Assembly: GCA_023014485.1 (NCBI GenBank)
Contig: JAJOZX010002702.1
Coordinates: 53,501-117,500, forward strand
Length of the DNA stretch: 64,000 nucleotides
Direction: 5' to 3'
DNA from: Bathynomus jamesi
Taxonomy: Eukaryota; Arthropoda; Malacostraca; Isopoda; Cirolanidae
Under the pieces are notes generated by a model. It was not told the origin of the DNA, did no database searches, and saw nothing but the letters and a program-made list of their open reading frames with translations. Each line of letters opens with the position of its first letter. Within the stretch, counting starts at the first letter, position 1. A program made the position numbers and the translations under genes. Shown here piece by piece: positions 33,769 through 44,707 of this stretch.

Positions 33769-34239
33769 TATTTTCTTTATTTACCTCGTTTTCATATGTC
33801 CCTATTTTGATTGTAATATTTCTGAAATGTATTTATTGTTGTTATTTATTTTTCCTGGAAGGTTGAATGTCTGGTTTTTAACTGTGAATTTAATTTTGGT
33901 GCACTTTCAATGTCCAATACAGTAATATAATTGAAAACTAACTTATAAAGATTACGTAAAAACTATAACTATGCGCTACAGTCATTGACGATCATTTGAT
34001 ATCCCTTTGCATTCTTAATGCTAGTATCTGCCCATTTCATGTAGGATACAAAAGTTGCGATTAAGATTAAGAAAACGATCAAGGGATTATTAAAACGATT
34101 TTTGTACCCCAGACAAGTAATTCAGTAATAAAGGGTGATTATTACTAATGGAATGTCAGCAATTAATAATAGGAACGATAGGAAGTTAATAATCGTTAAT
34201 AAAATTAATGATTAATTATCAAACCGGATTAGATTTTCA

Positions 34240-34930
34240 AAGGATACCGAAACCAGATAAAATATGGATAGGTAAAAGAAAGTAGATATTAGCCATTCCA
34301 GGCAATATCCAATACCCTCCGCGAAGACAGCAAAAATTATAACGAATAAACATCCGTAGAAGTACCTATTAAACATCCGTAGAAGTACCTATTAAACATC
34401 CATTTTCAGGTATCGAAAACATAAAGGTGTATCTTCATAGGATACCGAAACCAGATAGCATTTGGATAGAAATGTTGGACGTTAAACATCCAGAGTATAA
34501 CCAATAACTTTTACAAAGATTTGGAAACGATCCCGAATGTTGGCTTTTGTAATACCGTTTCAGTGTCCCAATATGGATATTGGTAAAATATCAAAATTGG
34601 TTGTAATTTGGTTATCAAAACTAGTTGACACATGGATAGCCAAAAAAACGGACATTTGAGTATCTATGCAATATCCATCATATATCTGAGAAACACCAGA
34701 AAGATACCGCATGTACGATAGCATTCCGATATCCCTTTTCAGATGCCGATAAGGTACCATAACTGGTTACTCTCACGATACCGAAACTAGATATTATACA
34801 GATATCCCAAAAGCGGATGCCATCCTCCAATCCATATTCTATGCAATGGAATACATAAAGTATCCAACGTGATATCTCTTGGATACTTAAGATATCCAGA
34901 CTTGTTTTCCATAAGATATTTATGTGATAT
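34240..34930. repeat. Diverged ATATCC/ATACCGAAACCAGATA tandem array
   Basis: Modules AGGATACCGAAACCAGATA and TATTAAACATCC, and ATCCGTAGAAGTACC in tandem, recur across about 700 bp with high divergence. It resembles the array at 25006-27890 in composition and in TTAAACATCC words. Confidence 0.6.
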
Positions 34931-35253
34931 TTTGTGCTGTATGGGTAATTACTTCATTTCATTTATTAATTATCTCAGTTATTAGTAACTATTAATGATT
35001 ATTTTAATTATTAATCAGCTATTAATCACTAGCCATGATTATAAAATTTGCAGAAAGGGATAATATTAATGCGACGTTCGTTGAAATTAAAGACAACTCA
35101 CGAAAGAAATTAATTATAGGTTTAACATATAGGCCTCCCTCTCAGACTGTTGATTTAACATAAAGAACCTGATGTCGATTAATTATAGATTTAGTATATA
35201 GGTCTCCCTCTCAGACTATCGATCGTGATGATAAATTTTAAGAATTAATTTTT

Positions 35254-35454
35254 GAGCTATTGAAGAATAGGGACCCCAGCCTTCTTTAGTTAGGCTTATA
35301 AGGCTAACTAACGAAAATATCACGACCTAACCTAACCAATCGTTAGGTTAACTGTACGCCCTTGACGATTGGTTAGGTTAGGTCATGATATTTTCGTTAG
35401 TTAGCCTTATAAAGCTAACTAAAGAAGGCTGGGGTCTCTATTCTTCAATAGCTC
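35254..35454. mobile_element. Foldback MITE with GGTTAGG core
   Basis: GAGCTATTGAAGAATAGGGA at the left is inverted at the right end. Arms extend through CCCCAGCCTTCTTTAGTTAG, ACTAACGAAAATATCA and CCTAACC. The core CGTACAGTTAACCTAACGA / GCCCTTGACGATTGG is shared with the element at 62616-62848. It is inserted in the CR1 endonuclease. Confidence 0.8.
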
Positions 35455-35734
35455 CCTAATTTTTTATGTAAGTACCGAACATGATACGATAATTATGGGA
35501 AATCTTAATTTACTTTGCAGGGAGTGGGGTGCTCCTTTACAGTCTGATTCCGGTCGTCGACTCTAAGAGGGTTTGCTCGAAATTTCACTTTTTTAAATGG
35601 TCAAGGAACCCACTAAAGAACGCATTATTCTAGAGTTAGTTTTAAGTACAGACCTAGGCTTAATTGATAATATCTCTGTTGGAGACTACTTCTCCTCCAG
35701 TGATAATAGGCAAATAATTGATAATATCTCTGTA

Positions 35735-36030
35735 ATGCGTCTCGGTGATGTAGTGGTTAGCGTCGCTGACTACGAATCCATAGGTCCCGGGATCGAGACC
35801 CGGTGATGGCAGGCGGCGCGCAGCAAAACCCAGCTGTTCATCCTTTCACACAATAAAAGAAATTGCTTGGTAGATAAATGGGTACCCTGGGTAGCCTAGT
35901 GGTTAAGACACTGGGATGCTGGTAGGGCATGGTTCGAATTCCACGTTAAACTGTAGGTCTAAGGTGGAGTGACAAGCTTGATCTTCGTCAGAATGAACAA
36001 TGCGGGCGAAAGCTAAACCAAGGTTATACG
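35735..36030 (+). repeat. Two tRNA-derived SINE modules
   Basis: The first module has A box GGTGATGTAGTGGTTAGC and B box GGTCCCGGGATCGAGACC. About 120 bp later a second has A box GGGTAGCCTAGTGGTTAAG and B box GGTTCGAATTCC. The CR1 sequence flanking them is present twice in diverged form, so insertion was accompanied or preceded by a local duplication. Confidence 0.7.
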
Positions 36031-36488
36031 TATAACCAACACTACTTTTCCACCAGTGATCATAGACAAATAACAATTGAAACTAAAGTTAATGTTAACA
36101 ATTTGGAGAGTCTGGAATACGTTTTGGATTTTAAAAGAGCTAAAAAGTTCGTGACATGAAACTGCAATTTTCGACCCATAATTAGGATGAGGGTCTATCG
36201 CGTGATGATATTAATGGCACGTGGATTTCTTTTTTAACTATTTTAAACGTTTAGAATCGAGTAATATCCCATTACATAAAGAGACTGGCGAAGTTTGTTA
36301 AAACTTAATGGTGGAATGCTGAAATTAAAAGTAGCTTAACGTTAAAAAGAACGTGTATTTCAAGTTTAAAGAAACAAATAGTTCGTCCAATGAAAACAAG
36401 CTGTTGAGAAGGCGAAGCAAAACACTTATAAGAAAAAATAACGCAACTATGAGCTATAGTTGCGCTCATAGTTGCGCATACATAGCAT

Positions 36489-36791
36489 TAGGCCTGTTCA
36501 AAAATCAACTTTTTCTTATTTTCATAGGTTTCTGTACATTTTCCCATGCTTTTTGACCTGAAAAAGCCGAAAATCACAACTATTTTGACCTAGGATATTG
36601 GAAAGCTTTGCCGCATGGAGCTTTAAATTTTCTGCCTTGAAATCGGCCAAAGCGCCAATTCCGGGGTCCCTTGAATTATGTTTTGCACTTTAACTTTTGA
36701 TCTAAACAAGATAGAGCAACAAATTAGGTATCAAATGAAAGAGCATAAAATTAATAAATAATAATAATAATAATAATAATATTAAATAAAT

Positions 36792-36822
<31 letters not shown>

Positions 36823-39800
36823 TATCTATCATTTTTCAGGAAACAACAGAAACTCAATCAGAATCTAGAAAACCATCTACAAGTTACAACTTCACAATGG
36901 CATTAAGCAAGGAACTGAGGGAGCTCCGTGGGCGCACAGTTGATATCTCAGAACCTCCACGTACTGTCCACAGGCAGGTGTCAACTGGGCCATCTACCAG
37001 ATCTCTCACTGAAACTTTCCTGGTTGGATACCCTTCAGCTTTTATCAGTGGTTCCCAGCTTCCCACCAACAGACAGGCGTTCCAGTATTTCCTTAATTTT
37101 CAGAATTTACCGGAAAATGCAGGGAGGCCCATGGTTCAAGACCTTGCATATGAAACAGTTGAATCTATCATCCCATTCTGGCAGATGGCTAGGATCAAGA
37201 CAATGACCAAGTACAACGCAATGAAGCTCTTCATGAAACTACATGAGAAACATCGTGCTCTGGTGAAAAGCAAAGGAAGAGCAAGTATCCCTGGAGGAAA
37301 AAGAGGAGCATTTGTGCTGGAATTAGACAGCCTGTTCGATATAGGAGCTCCAGATGCAATCCAGGAAATACAGAACAACAGACTGTTATCCAGAGAGAAG
37401 AAAGATGAGGATATCAGGTTCTACGAAAACCAAAAGACTGAGAGGAAAGGTCATATGTCTGGTCATGACAAGATTTTGAGACAAGATCCCTGCAGCAAGC
37501 AGCGAGGAATGAAAGACTGCAGCATAGACAAGAACAAGGTAAAACTAATTACTTTGAACGTTACAAAAAGTTTTAAGTTTTACTCCATTGCGATATTTAG
37601 CATGTACTTAACAATTACTGTCTTAACATGTACTATTTTACAGCTGCAGCAGAACAAGAGGCAGTTGTTCATGTGGATGACATTACCTGGGGTGACTCAA
37701 CTGACAACGATGCTAACACAGAGGACATGGATTACCATCAGCCTCGTCCTGGATGTTCTCACCATCAAGACACTGTGACTAGTGTGACTTTGACGTTTCC
37801 AAGGAAGGTCATGGAATGTGATGTCATCTGCAATACAGCTGATCGTCTTGGTTTATCAGACAATCAAGTTACTGCCATGGTTTCTGCCACCTTGAAAGCT
37901 GGAGGGGCTGATCTGGATAACTTCGTCATCTCAACCTCAACAACACGTCGCAACAGAATGCTGTCCAGGTATAATATCAGCCAGAGTCACATGTCCAAGT
38001 TTTGTGAAAACCCCCCACAGTACGCTGCCTTACACTGGGATGGAAAGTTGCTCAAAGATGTCTTGGGCAGTGAACCTGGAAGTACCTCAGAGACTTTAGC
38101 TGTGCTAGTGTCTGGTCCACCTTCATACACTGAAGGAAAGTTATTGGGAGTACCTGTCATCGACAATTCTTCTGGCACAGCTCAGGCTGAGGCTTCAATG
38201 GATTTACTGGAGACATGGGAACTTACGGATAATGTTACTGCCCTTGTTTTTGACACTACATCCAGTAACAGTGGAGTTCACAGAGGAGCTGCCAAACTGC
38301 TAGAGAAAATGCTGAACAAAAGGTGTTTTATCTGGCCTGTCGACATCACATCCTGGAAATCCTAGTAGGAGCAGTTTGGGAGAAGCTGTTTGGGAAGGTG
38401 AAGGGGCCAGATAATCCCTGGTTTGAGCATCTGAAGGATGTTTGGACGGACTTGTCCAAGGAAAACCCAAAGATGCTGGCTATCAACAGCAAATGGCTGA
38501 AGGAAAAGAAGAAGAACAGTGAAGAAATACTCCAAGACATTCTAACAGCAGAAAGGCTTCCAAGAGCCGACTACAGGGAAATGGCTGAACTGACAGTCAT
38601 TGTTCTTGGAGGAACGCCTCCTCGAGGTATTCACTGGAGTCGACCAGGCGCCATTCATCAGGCCAGATGGATGGCCAGAAACCTGTACTCCATGAAAATG
38701 CTGATGTTTGCAGATCAACTTGAGTACGACGAAGACACTGTATCAAAACTGGAAAGACTCAACACCTTCCTTGCACTGTTCTACACTCCTGTATGGATGA
38801 TGTCAATGTCTGGCAGATGCTCCCGTGAATGATCTAAGTCTAATCCAGGACATGTTGAAGTACAAGAAAACTAACCCAGAGCTTGCTGATGCAGTACTTA
38901 ATAAGATGGAAAACCACAAATGGTACCTGACGCAGGAAGTCGCATTTGCCCTGTTTCAGCAGTAGATTGAGTGACACATTGAAGCACGACATTGCTGCCC
39001 AGTTACATGCCACTGAGAAGCCAGACAGCTTCAGAACAGGAAAGCCTCTATTCCAGAGAGTCACAGCTAAGACCACCCTGGTTGATCTCATTGGCCCAGA
39101 ATCACATTTCCTGCTGGACACACTGAACATTGGATCCGAGTGGCTTCTGGAACCTGTCACGTCTTGGCCACAGAATGAGGACTACAGAAAAGCGTTGGAC
39201 TATGTTAAGAATCTGAAAGCGGTGAATGACATTGCTGAACGTGGTGTCAAGATGATGAGCGACTTTGCAAATGTCATAACAACAGATGCCAAGCAAAGGG
39301 ACTATCTCCTTCAAGCTGTGGAGTTCAACAGACGCCGCTTTGACAGCTTCAAGAAACAAACTCTCAACAACTGACTGTGTAAATGTCATTATGAAATTAA
39401 TCATCATGTAATGCTTTCACTTCTTGATCGATTAGACTTGTGACAAAATGTTAATCTCAAATTTGTGTCATGAATAAGGCGCCTTGTCTGCCTTGAGTGT
39501 GAGAAAACGAATTTTGTGATATTTCTGAAATCTTTGTATGTACCAATGTGCCATTTCTTGTTCCAAGACTATCATAATTGTATAAGTTAGAAAGAGGATT
39601 AAAAACACTTTAATTTGGTGCCTATTTTGTTGCTCTATCTTGTTTAGATAAAAAGTTATAGTGCAAAACATGATTCAAGGGACCCCGGAACTGGTGCTTT
39701 TGGCCGATTTCAAGGCAGAAAACTTAAAGCTCCATGCGGCAATGCTTCCCAACAACCTAGGTCAAAATGGTTGTGATTTTCGGCCTTTGCAGGTCAAAAA

Positions 39801-39861
39801 GCATGGGAAAAAGTACAGAAACCTATGAAAATAAGAAAAAGTTGATTTTTGAACAGGGCTA
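36489..39861 (+). mobile_element. DDE transposon with 243-bp TIRs (IS3EU-like or related)
   Basis: The termini TAGGCCTGTTCAAAAATCAA and the inverse of TTGATTTTTGAACAGGGCTA open TIRs of about 243 bp (36489-36731 and 39620-39861). The direct repeat ACATAGCAT (36480-36488, 39862-39870) is a 9-bp target duplication. A spliced transposase gene fills the interior, after an (AAT)n tract at 36760-36825. The protein resembles transposase-like proteins I associate with the IS3EU group, but from memory that group makes shorter duplications, so the superfamily stays open. The host site is the CR1 endonuclease/RT linker. Confidence 0.85.
36897..39374 (+). pseudogene. Transposase of the 243-bp-TIR element, frameshifted
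   Basis: Exon 1 begins at 36897 (MALSKELRELRGRTVD) after a TTTTTCAG acceptor at about 36839, implying a 5' UTR intron. A donor AAG|GTAAAA at 37538 and acceptor TTTTACAG at 37643 define an intron. Downstream, LHWDGKLLKD, ALVFDTTSSNSG, LACRHHILE and VNDIAERGVKMMSDF look like the D, D, CxxH and E elements of an RNase H-fold transposase with a hAT-like CxxH insert. At least four frameshifts (about 37480, 38330, 38815, 38960) disrupt it. Exon 1 keeps the QMARIKTMTKYNAM block, also seen in the copy at 50265. Superfamily naming is tentative. Confidence 0.75.
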
Positions 39862-39870
39862 ACATAGCAT

Positions 39871-40326
39871 ACATTGTAAAATGTATGCTATGTTCACTAT
39901 ATGTTATAGTGAATCTACAGAATCTAGAGAAGCTAAGGCTAACAAAGACCCTAAGATCCACTCTAAGGTTAGCCCGAGAGAATCCAATTAAATCGAATCC
40001 GAAGGAATTCTATGATTATGTTCGGAATAAAAAAGTAGCTTCGCAGACTACTGGTCCACTCATAGGCGAAAACAAGGAACAAATTTACGATGACTTACAA
40101 ATGACGAAAGTTTGAATAAATTCTTCTCTTCTGGGTTTACAAACGAAAATATAAACAACATTTCATTCCCGTAATCATGTTCAGTGATGATCATTTAAAG
40201 CTTCACGAAAATGAAATATTCTCAGCTATACTTAAAATTAATCCTAATAAAACTCCACGTCCAGATAAGCTCTAACCCTTGGGTACTTAAAGAAATGAAC
40301 TGCGCAATAGTCTCTCCGCTTACATA
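39871..40326 (+). pseudogene. CR1-like LINE, endonuclease-RT linker and RT start
   Basis: Words ARENPIKSNPKEFYDYVRNK, VASQTTGPLIGENKEQIYDD, FFSSGFTNENI and then ILKINPNKTPRPDKL are the CR1 linker and the start of the RT (usual form LNPNKSPGPDGLHPWVLKEL). The frame is broken near 40110. It is interrupted at 40327 by a mariner and resumes at 46371. Confidence 0.8.
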
Positions 40327-40328
40327 TA

Positions 40329-41253
40329 CAGGGTGGGCGGAAAGTAGCTCCCTATTTTGGATTGGTAAAAAAATACGTATATTATCCATTTATTTCGGAA
40401 GAAATAATATGAAAAGGTAGGCATACATGGTAGGTTTTCTCTAAAATTCAATGTGGGCTCCAACTCTTTCCACCAGCTTCTGGAGCGCCCAGGAATGGCG
40501 TCCACTGACTTTAGCAGGAACTCCGGCGGGATGGAGGACATGACTTCCCGAATTCGGTCCTCCAGTTCTTCCAATGTCCTCGGTTTGGTGCGGTAGACTT
40601 CTTCCTTTACCCACCCCCAAAGAAAGAAGTCGCACGGTTACCGCTGAAAAACGGCAGAATCGGTTCAGTGTAACGGTGTGGTGTGGTATGACCTCAGATC
40701 AGGTTGTGGGCCCGTTCCTTCTGCGCAACACCATGAATGCTGAGCGGTACCTTGCTATGTTACGAACGAGGTCTGGCCGGTTGTCAGCACATGGGAGAAC
40801 ATCGACGATCTGATATTTATGCAAGATGGCGCCCCTCCGCACTTCGCTCTTGTTGTCCGTGAGTGGCTGGATGCCCATTCCCTGGGCGTTGGATGGGTCG
40901 TCGTGGTCCACATCAATGGCCAGCCAGGAGCCCCGACTTGACACCGTGCGACTTCTTTCTTTGGGGGTGGGTAAAGGAAGAAGTCTACCGCACCAAACCG
41001 AGGACATTGGAAGAACTGGAGGACCGAATTCGGGAAGTCATGTCCTCCATCCCGCCGGAGTTCCTGCTAAAGTCAGTGGACGCCATTCCTGGGCGGCTCC
41101 AGAAGCTGGTGGAAAGAGTTGGAGCCCACATTGAATTTTAGAGAAAACCTACCATGTATGCCTCCCTTTTCATATTATTTCTTCTGAAATAAATGGATAA
41201 TATACGTATTTTTTTACCAATCCAAAATAGGGAGCTACTTTCCGCCCACCCTG
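40329..41253 (+). mobile_element. Snap-back mariner derivative, 310-bp arms
   Basis: Ends CAGGGTGGGCGGAAAGTAGC and inverse, TA-flanked. Arms 40329-40638 and 40943-41253 are nearly identical inverted copies and both contain the 3' end of the transposase. On the plus strand the right arm reads GRWMGRRGPHQWPARSPDLT, PCDFFLWG... to GAHIEF at 41141. The loop keeps VVGPFLLRN and LMFMQDGAPPHFA-like sequence around the second D. The N-terminal half is gone. Confidence 0.92.
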
Positions 41254-41273
41254 TATATTTAATAATAATAATT

Positions 41274-41304
<31 letters not shown>

Positions 41305-41471
41305 TAATAATAACAAATAATAACTAACAAATTTATATAACAAAAATAAGGAAGATGATGAAAATAGAAATAAAAATACAGGTATAAATTTCACTTCGAA
41401 AAGAAACCCAACAAGACAAAAAACATGAAGAAAAATGTCTAAAAAATATATTAAAGAGGCATATAAAACCA

Positions 41472-41817
41472 ATGGATAAAGAAAAAACTATCAATGTTAA
41501 CATATACTATAAAAACAAAAAGCTATCAAGCCATTTTTCGACACGTAACAAAAACCCTGATAAGCAACATCTGTACCAATTTACATGTCCTGTAGTTGAC
41601 TGTACGTCGACTTACATTGGTTACACCACAAACCACATTAAAGAGAGAGCATACCAACATAAATATCGTCCAAGTAATTAACGAACATTACAGAGTAGAT
41701 CATAAAATCTTAAATTTAAAAAATATCTCACAAAACTTTCAAATCTTCTACTCATCACATAACGTACAAAAACTAAAAATTGCCGAAACCTTTTACATTA
41801 AAATGAAAAACCGAAAA
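41472..41817 (+). pseudogene. GIY-YIG endonuclease domain of a Penelope-like element
   Basis: KTINVNIYYKNKKLSSHFST precedes the zinc-binding and catalytic region: YQFTCPVVDCTSTYIGYTT (C-x4-C then the Y-I-G motif), IKERAYQHK (catalytic R and H), then after a frameshift near 41675 NEHYRVDHK and KIAETFYIKMKNRK. Order and spacing fit the C-terminal GIY-YIG domain of Penelope-like retroelements. The RT domain upstream is absent. The final codons are interrupted by the Helitron at 41818 and appear to resume at 44626. Confidence 0.8.
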
Positions 41818-42010
41818 TCTATACTATAATAAGAGAGCTGTCCCGTCCGCCGTCCGTCCGTCACACTTTCAGAAATTGTGAGAAAAAATTGTGAGAAAAA
41901 AATTCAGAATTTTATTACGGGCGGCAATGTGAAGCTCAAGATTTTCATGACTGTGTTTTTTCTGTAGTTTAGCCTGTCTGTTTGTCTGTTTGTGAAATTT
42001 ATCAAGGGGA

Positions 42011-44400
42011 GTTGTTGTTGTTGTTGTTTAGCCGATCAGCCCACCCTGATCGAGCAAGCCGGCGGCACGCAGGTAACCGATCGCCCTCTCCGAGTGGACC
42101 AGAGGTTCAGCGCACTCGTGATGTTGTGTTGTGTTCGTTGTTGTGCTAGAGCGGTACAGTCCGTCATAATGTGTTCAATTGTTTGTGGTGTGTCTTGGCA
42201 CAGGTGGCAGGTGTCGTCTATGGAGTTGTCTAGTCTGTGTTTATATGTCCATAAGTTGGGGTGATGTCCACATCGGAATCGTGCTAAGTTAACTCGATCC
42301 GATCTGCTCAGGCTGATCTCTGACCTGTTAATGGGCGGCGGCTTCGCACCTAGGACCGCATTCGGACCGAGTCGTGTCAGTGCTTTGTGGGTTAGGTGTG
42401 TGTGTATGTGTTTTCTGTACTGTGTGATGTCTGTGGGGCGTGGTATGGAATGGAGTATTTGGTTATAATGTCTCTCTGGTGTTACCTTAATGGTGCGAGG
42501 TGTTGGTGCATGATTGTACATGTAGTGGCAAGGGTGTTGTGGGTTAGTTGTCGCTGCTGCCATGAATTGTGTTCCCCTCATGTCTAAATGTTCCCTAACT
42601 TTTAGTATTTTTGTTTCTGTGTGCAGGTGTTCTATTGGTGTTGTTTGAGTGCATCCAGTAATGATACGAAGTGCGTTGTTTTGTATTGTTTGTAAGGTGT
42701 TTATGTGGTGTGTTGAGATAATGGGTGCCCAGCATGGGCTAGCATAGTCCATAACTGAGCGAATATATTGTTTGTAGATGAGTGATGTTGTTTCCTGCTG
42801 GTGTCCAAAGTTTGTGCCTGTTAGTACCCTAAGCGTGTTAAGTCTTGACGTACATTTGGTTTTAATGTCCTGAATGTGGTTTGCAAAAGATAATGATGTG
42901 TTGTATGTGACACCTAGTATTTTGGTTCTGTGAGTGTGTGGAATGTTGATGTTGTTTAGTGTAAGTTGTGGAATTACCTGGTGTTCTTTTGTGTTGCTTG
43001 TAAGCAAGGTGATGGTTGATTTTGTGGGCGCTACTTTGAGTCTATTGTGTGTGAGCCAGTCTTGTATACTGTTTATGTATGTTTGTAGGTTATTTGTAGC
43101 GGTGTCGATGTTGTTGTGGGTGGATGTTAGAGTGATATCATCTGCATATGATGATAAGGTAAGCTTGTTATCTATGGGTGTTGGAATGTCATGCATGTAT
43201 ACGTTGAAGAGTGTTGGTGAGAGAACAGAGCCTTGAGGGACCCCGTTCGGAAAAAGCTTGTTTTTGGATGACTTGCCATTAAATGTGACATGTGAGTATC
43301 TTCCTGAGAGATAGTTGCTCAGCCACCTTTTGGTGTTATTGTGCATGTTTGTGTTGAGTATTTTGTTTATGAGAGGGAAGCGTGGGATAGCATCAAATGC
43401 TTTACTAATGTCTATTGTTGCTAATAGTGTACGTTGAGCTGGTCTTCTAGAGTTGATGCCATCCATGATGTGCTGCGTCAGGTTAGTGAGTAATGTCGTG
43501 GTTGAGTGGTGAGGTCTGAATCCATGTTGAGTAGGCGATAGTGGTATGTGTGGGTTGGTGATTTGTAAGATTAGTCTTTCTGTTACTTTGGAAGGTGTGC
43601 ATAGTAAAGTAATGGGTCTATAGGAAGCTGGTTCTGTTGGATTTTTGTTTGGTTTGAGTAGTGTAATAATTTTACCTTGTTTCCATATGTCAGGAATAAT
43701 ACAGTGTTGGTATGAATATGTGCTGATATTTGTGAGAGCTAGTATTCCTTGTGGGCCCAAGTGTTTAAGGTGTATGTTAGATATGTTGTCTGGTCCAGTA
43801 GCCTTCGAATTTTTAATGTTTTTGATGATCTTGGTGGTCTGGTCTGTATTGAAGGGTGTAATGGTCGTGTCGAGTCTGTAGGTTTTCTTGTGTCTGGCTG
43901 TTTGTTTGTCTGCGTGTTTCTGGTTGTTGTCTCTGTTTAAGTGACTTATCTTTGCGTAGTGATTAACTAGAATGTTAGCTTGTTGTGTGTATGTTGGGAT
44001 ATTATTTTGGCTGCGACAGATAGCCGCGTGTGAGTGTGAATGCCGCTGTTAGAGTGGGTAATGCTGTTTATAGTCTTGTATAGCCTGTATGTATCTGTGG
44101 AGTGGTTTAGTGTTGTTATGAATTCCCTGAATGTTTCTGTTTGTTTTTCTTTGAGTTTGTTGTTTATTTCTGTGTTGAGCTGTTGTATCTGCTGCTTTAT
44201 GGCTTCTGTGTGTGGTGTTTGTGTGTTATGTTTGAGGTTGTTACGTTGCCTTATGAGGTGGGCTATTTCTCTAGTGTAATTTGGGTTGTATTTCCTAATG
44301 TTGCCCTTGGGTATGTATTTGTTTGCATTATTGATAATCTGATTAAATGTCTTGAGTGTTGTATCGATGTTTACGATGGGTGTGCTGTTTAATGTGGTGA
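42011..44400 (-). mobile_element. Jockey-like LINE, 5' truncated, copy 2
   Basis: Same family as 19770-22537, nearly identical over the shared length, with (CAA)n at its 3' end (42011). It is truncated about 400 bp earlier at the 5' side. I could not find a clear target duplication in the G-rich Helitron sequence. Confidence 0.88.
42036..43760 (-). CDS. Reverse transcriptase of the Jockey-like LINE, partial but open
   Basis: 574 codons without a stop. RT blocks follow in order: IITLLKPNKNPTEPASYRPI (about residues 31-50), HGFRPHHSTTTLL, TIDISKAFDAIP (first catalytic D), [23 protein letters not shown] (YADD, catalytic pair), KILGVTYNTSLSFANHI and YIRSVMDYASPCWAP. The tail has RFRCGHHPNLW and CHLCQDTPQTIEHIMTDC, a Cys/His-rich end common in this class. 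The internal ATG used as start is not the native start; upstream codons (43761-44390) are broken. The long open frame suggests a recent insertion. Confidence 0.88.
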   Translation of the reverse strand: MGPQGILALTNISTYSYQHCIIPDIWKQGKIITLLKPNKNPTEPASYRPITLLCTPSKVTERLILQITNPHIPLSPTQHGFRPHHSTTTLLTNLTQHIMDGINSRRPAQRTLLATIDISKAFDAIPRFPLINKILNTNMHNNTKRWLSNYLSGRYSHVTFNGKSSKNKLFPNGVPQGSVLSPTLFNVYMHDIPTPIDNKLTLSSYADDITLTSTHNNIDTATNNLQTYINSIQDWLTHNRLKVAPTKSTITLLTSNTKEHQVIPQLTLNNINIPHTHRTKILGVTYNTSLSFANHIQDIKTKCTSRLNTLRVLTGTNFGHQQETTSLIYKQYIRSVMDYASPCWAPIISTHHINTLQTIQNNALRIITGCTQTTPIEHLHTETKILKVREHLDMRGTQFMAAATTNPQHPCHYMYNHAPTPRTIKVTPERHYNQILHSIPRPTDITQYRKHIHTHLTHKALTRLGPNAVLGAKPPPINRSEISLSRSDRVNLARFRCGHHPNLWTYKHRLDNSIDDTCHLCQDTPQTIEHIMTDCTALAQQRTQHNITSALNLWSTRRGRSVTCVPPACSIRVG

Positions 44401-44707
44401 AGGGTGGGGGTGGGGGTAATGGGGGATGGGTGGGGTAATGGGGAGGGGTGGGGGTAATGGGGGAGGGGGTTAGCCCCCAAGTTGTATGAATGGGGGTGAG
44501 GAGGTTTTGGGAGATACCAGATTCAGAAATGTTGACACAATGTGAAGCTCAAAATTTTCACGGCTGCGTTCTTTTCTGTAGTTTAGCCTGTCTAACCGTC
44601 AGCGAAGCGACGGGAACTGTACTAGTTAATATAAAATTTAATGAACTTTCGAATATTCTTAAATTAATTTGAAATTGTATCAAATTTACAATAAAAAAAA
44701 ATATATA

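Larger units (their letters stand above)
35040..36479 (+). pseudogene. CR1-like LINE, endonuclease part
   Basis: Decayed AP-endonuclease C-terminal half. Visible words are FVEIKDNSRKKLIIGLTYRP with PPSQTVD (about 35070-35155), NLNLLCREWG (the GDFN motif region, about 35495), EPTKERIILELVLSTDLGLI (35600-35665) and YFSTSDHRQI (36045). The last word is preceded by a second, diverged copy, YFSSSDNRQI at 35686. A foldback MITE and SINE sequence interrupt it. Confidence 0.8.
41818..44625 (+). mobile_element. Helitron, second copy, carrying a LINE
   Basis: Starts TCTATACTATAATAAGAG after A and ends CTAG before T. The hairpin CCGTC/GACGG lies at 44596-44613. Both ends match 26529-26994 closely. The G-rich minisatellite (44401-44470) is present but a 2.4 kb Jockey-like LINE is inserted ahead of it. 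Confidence 0.95.
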
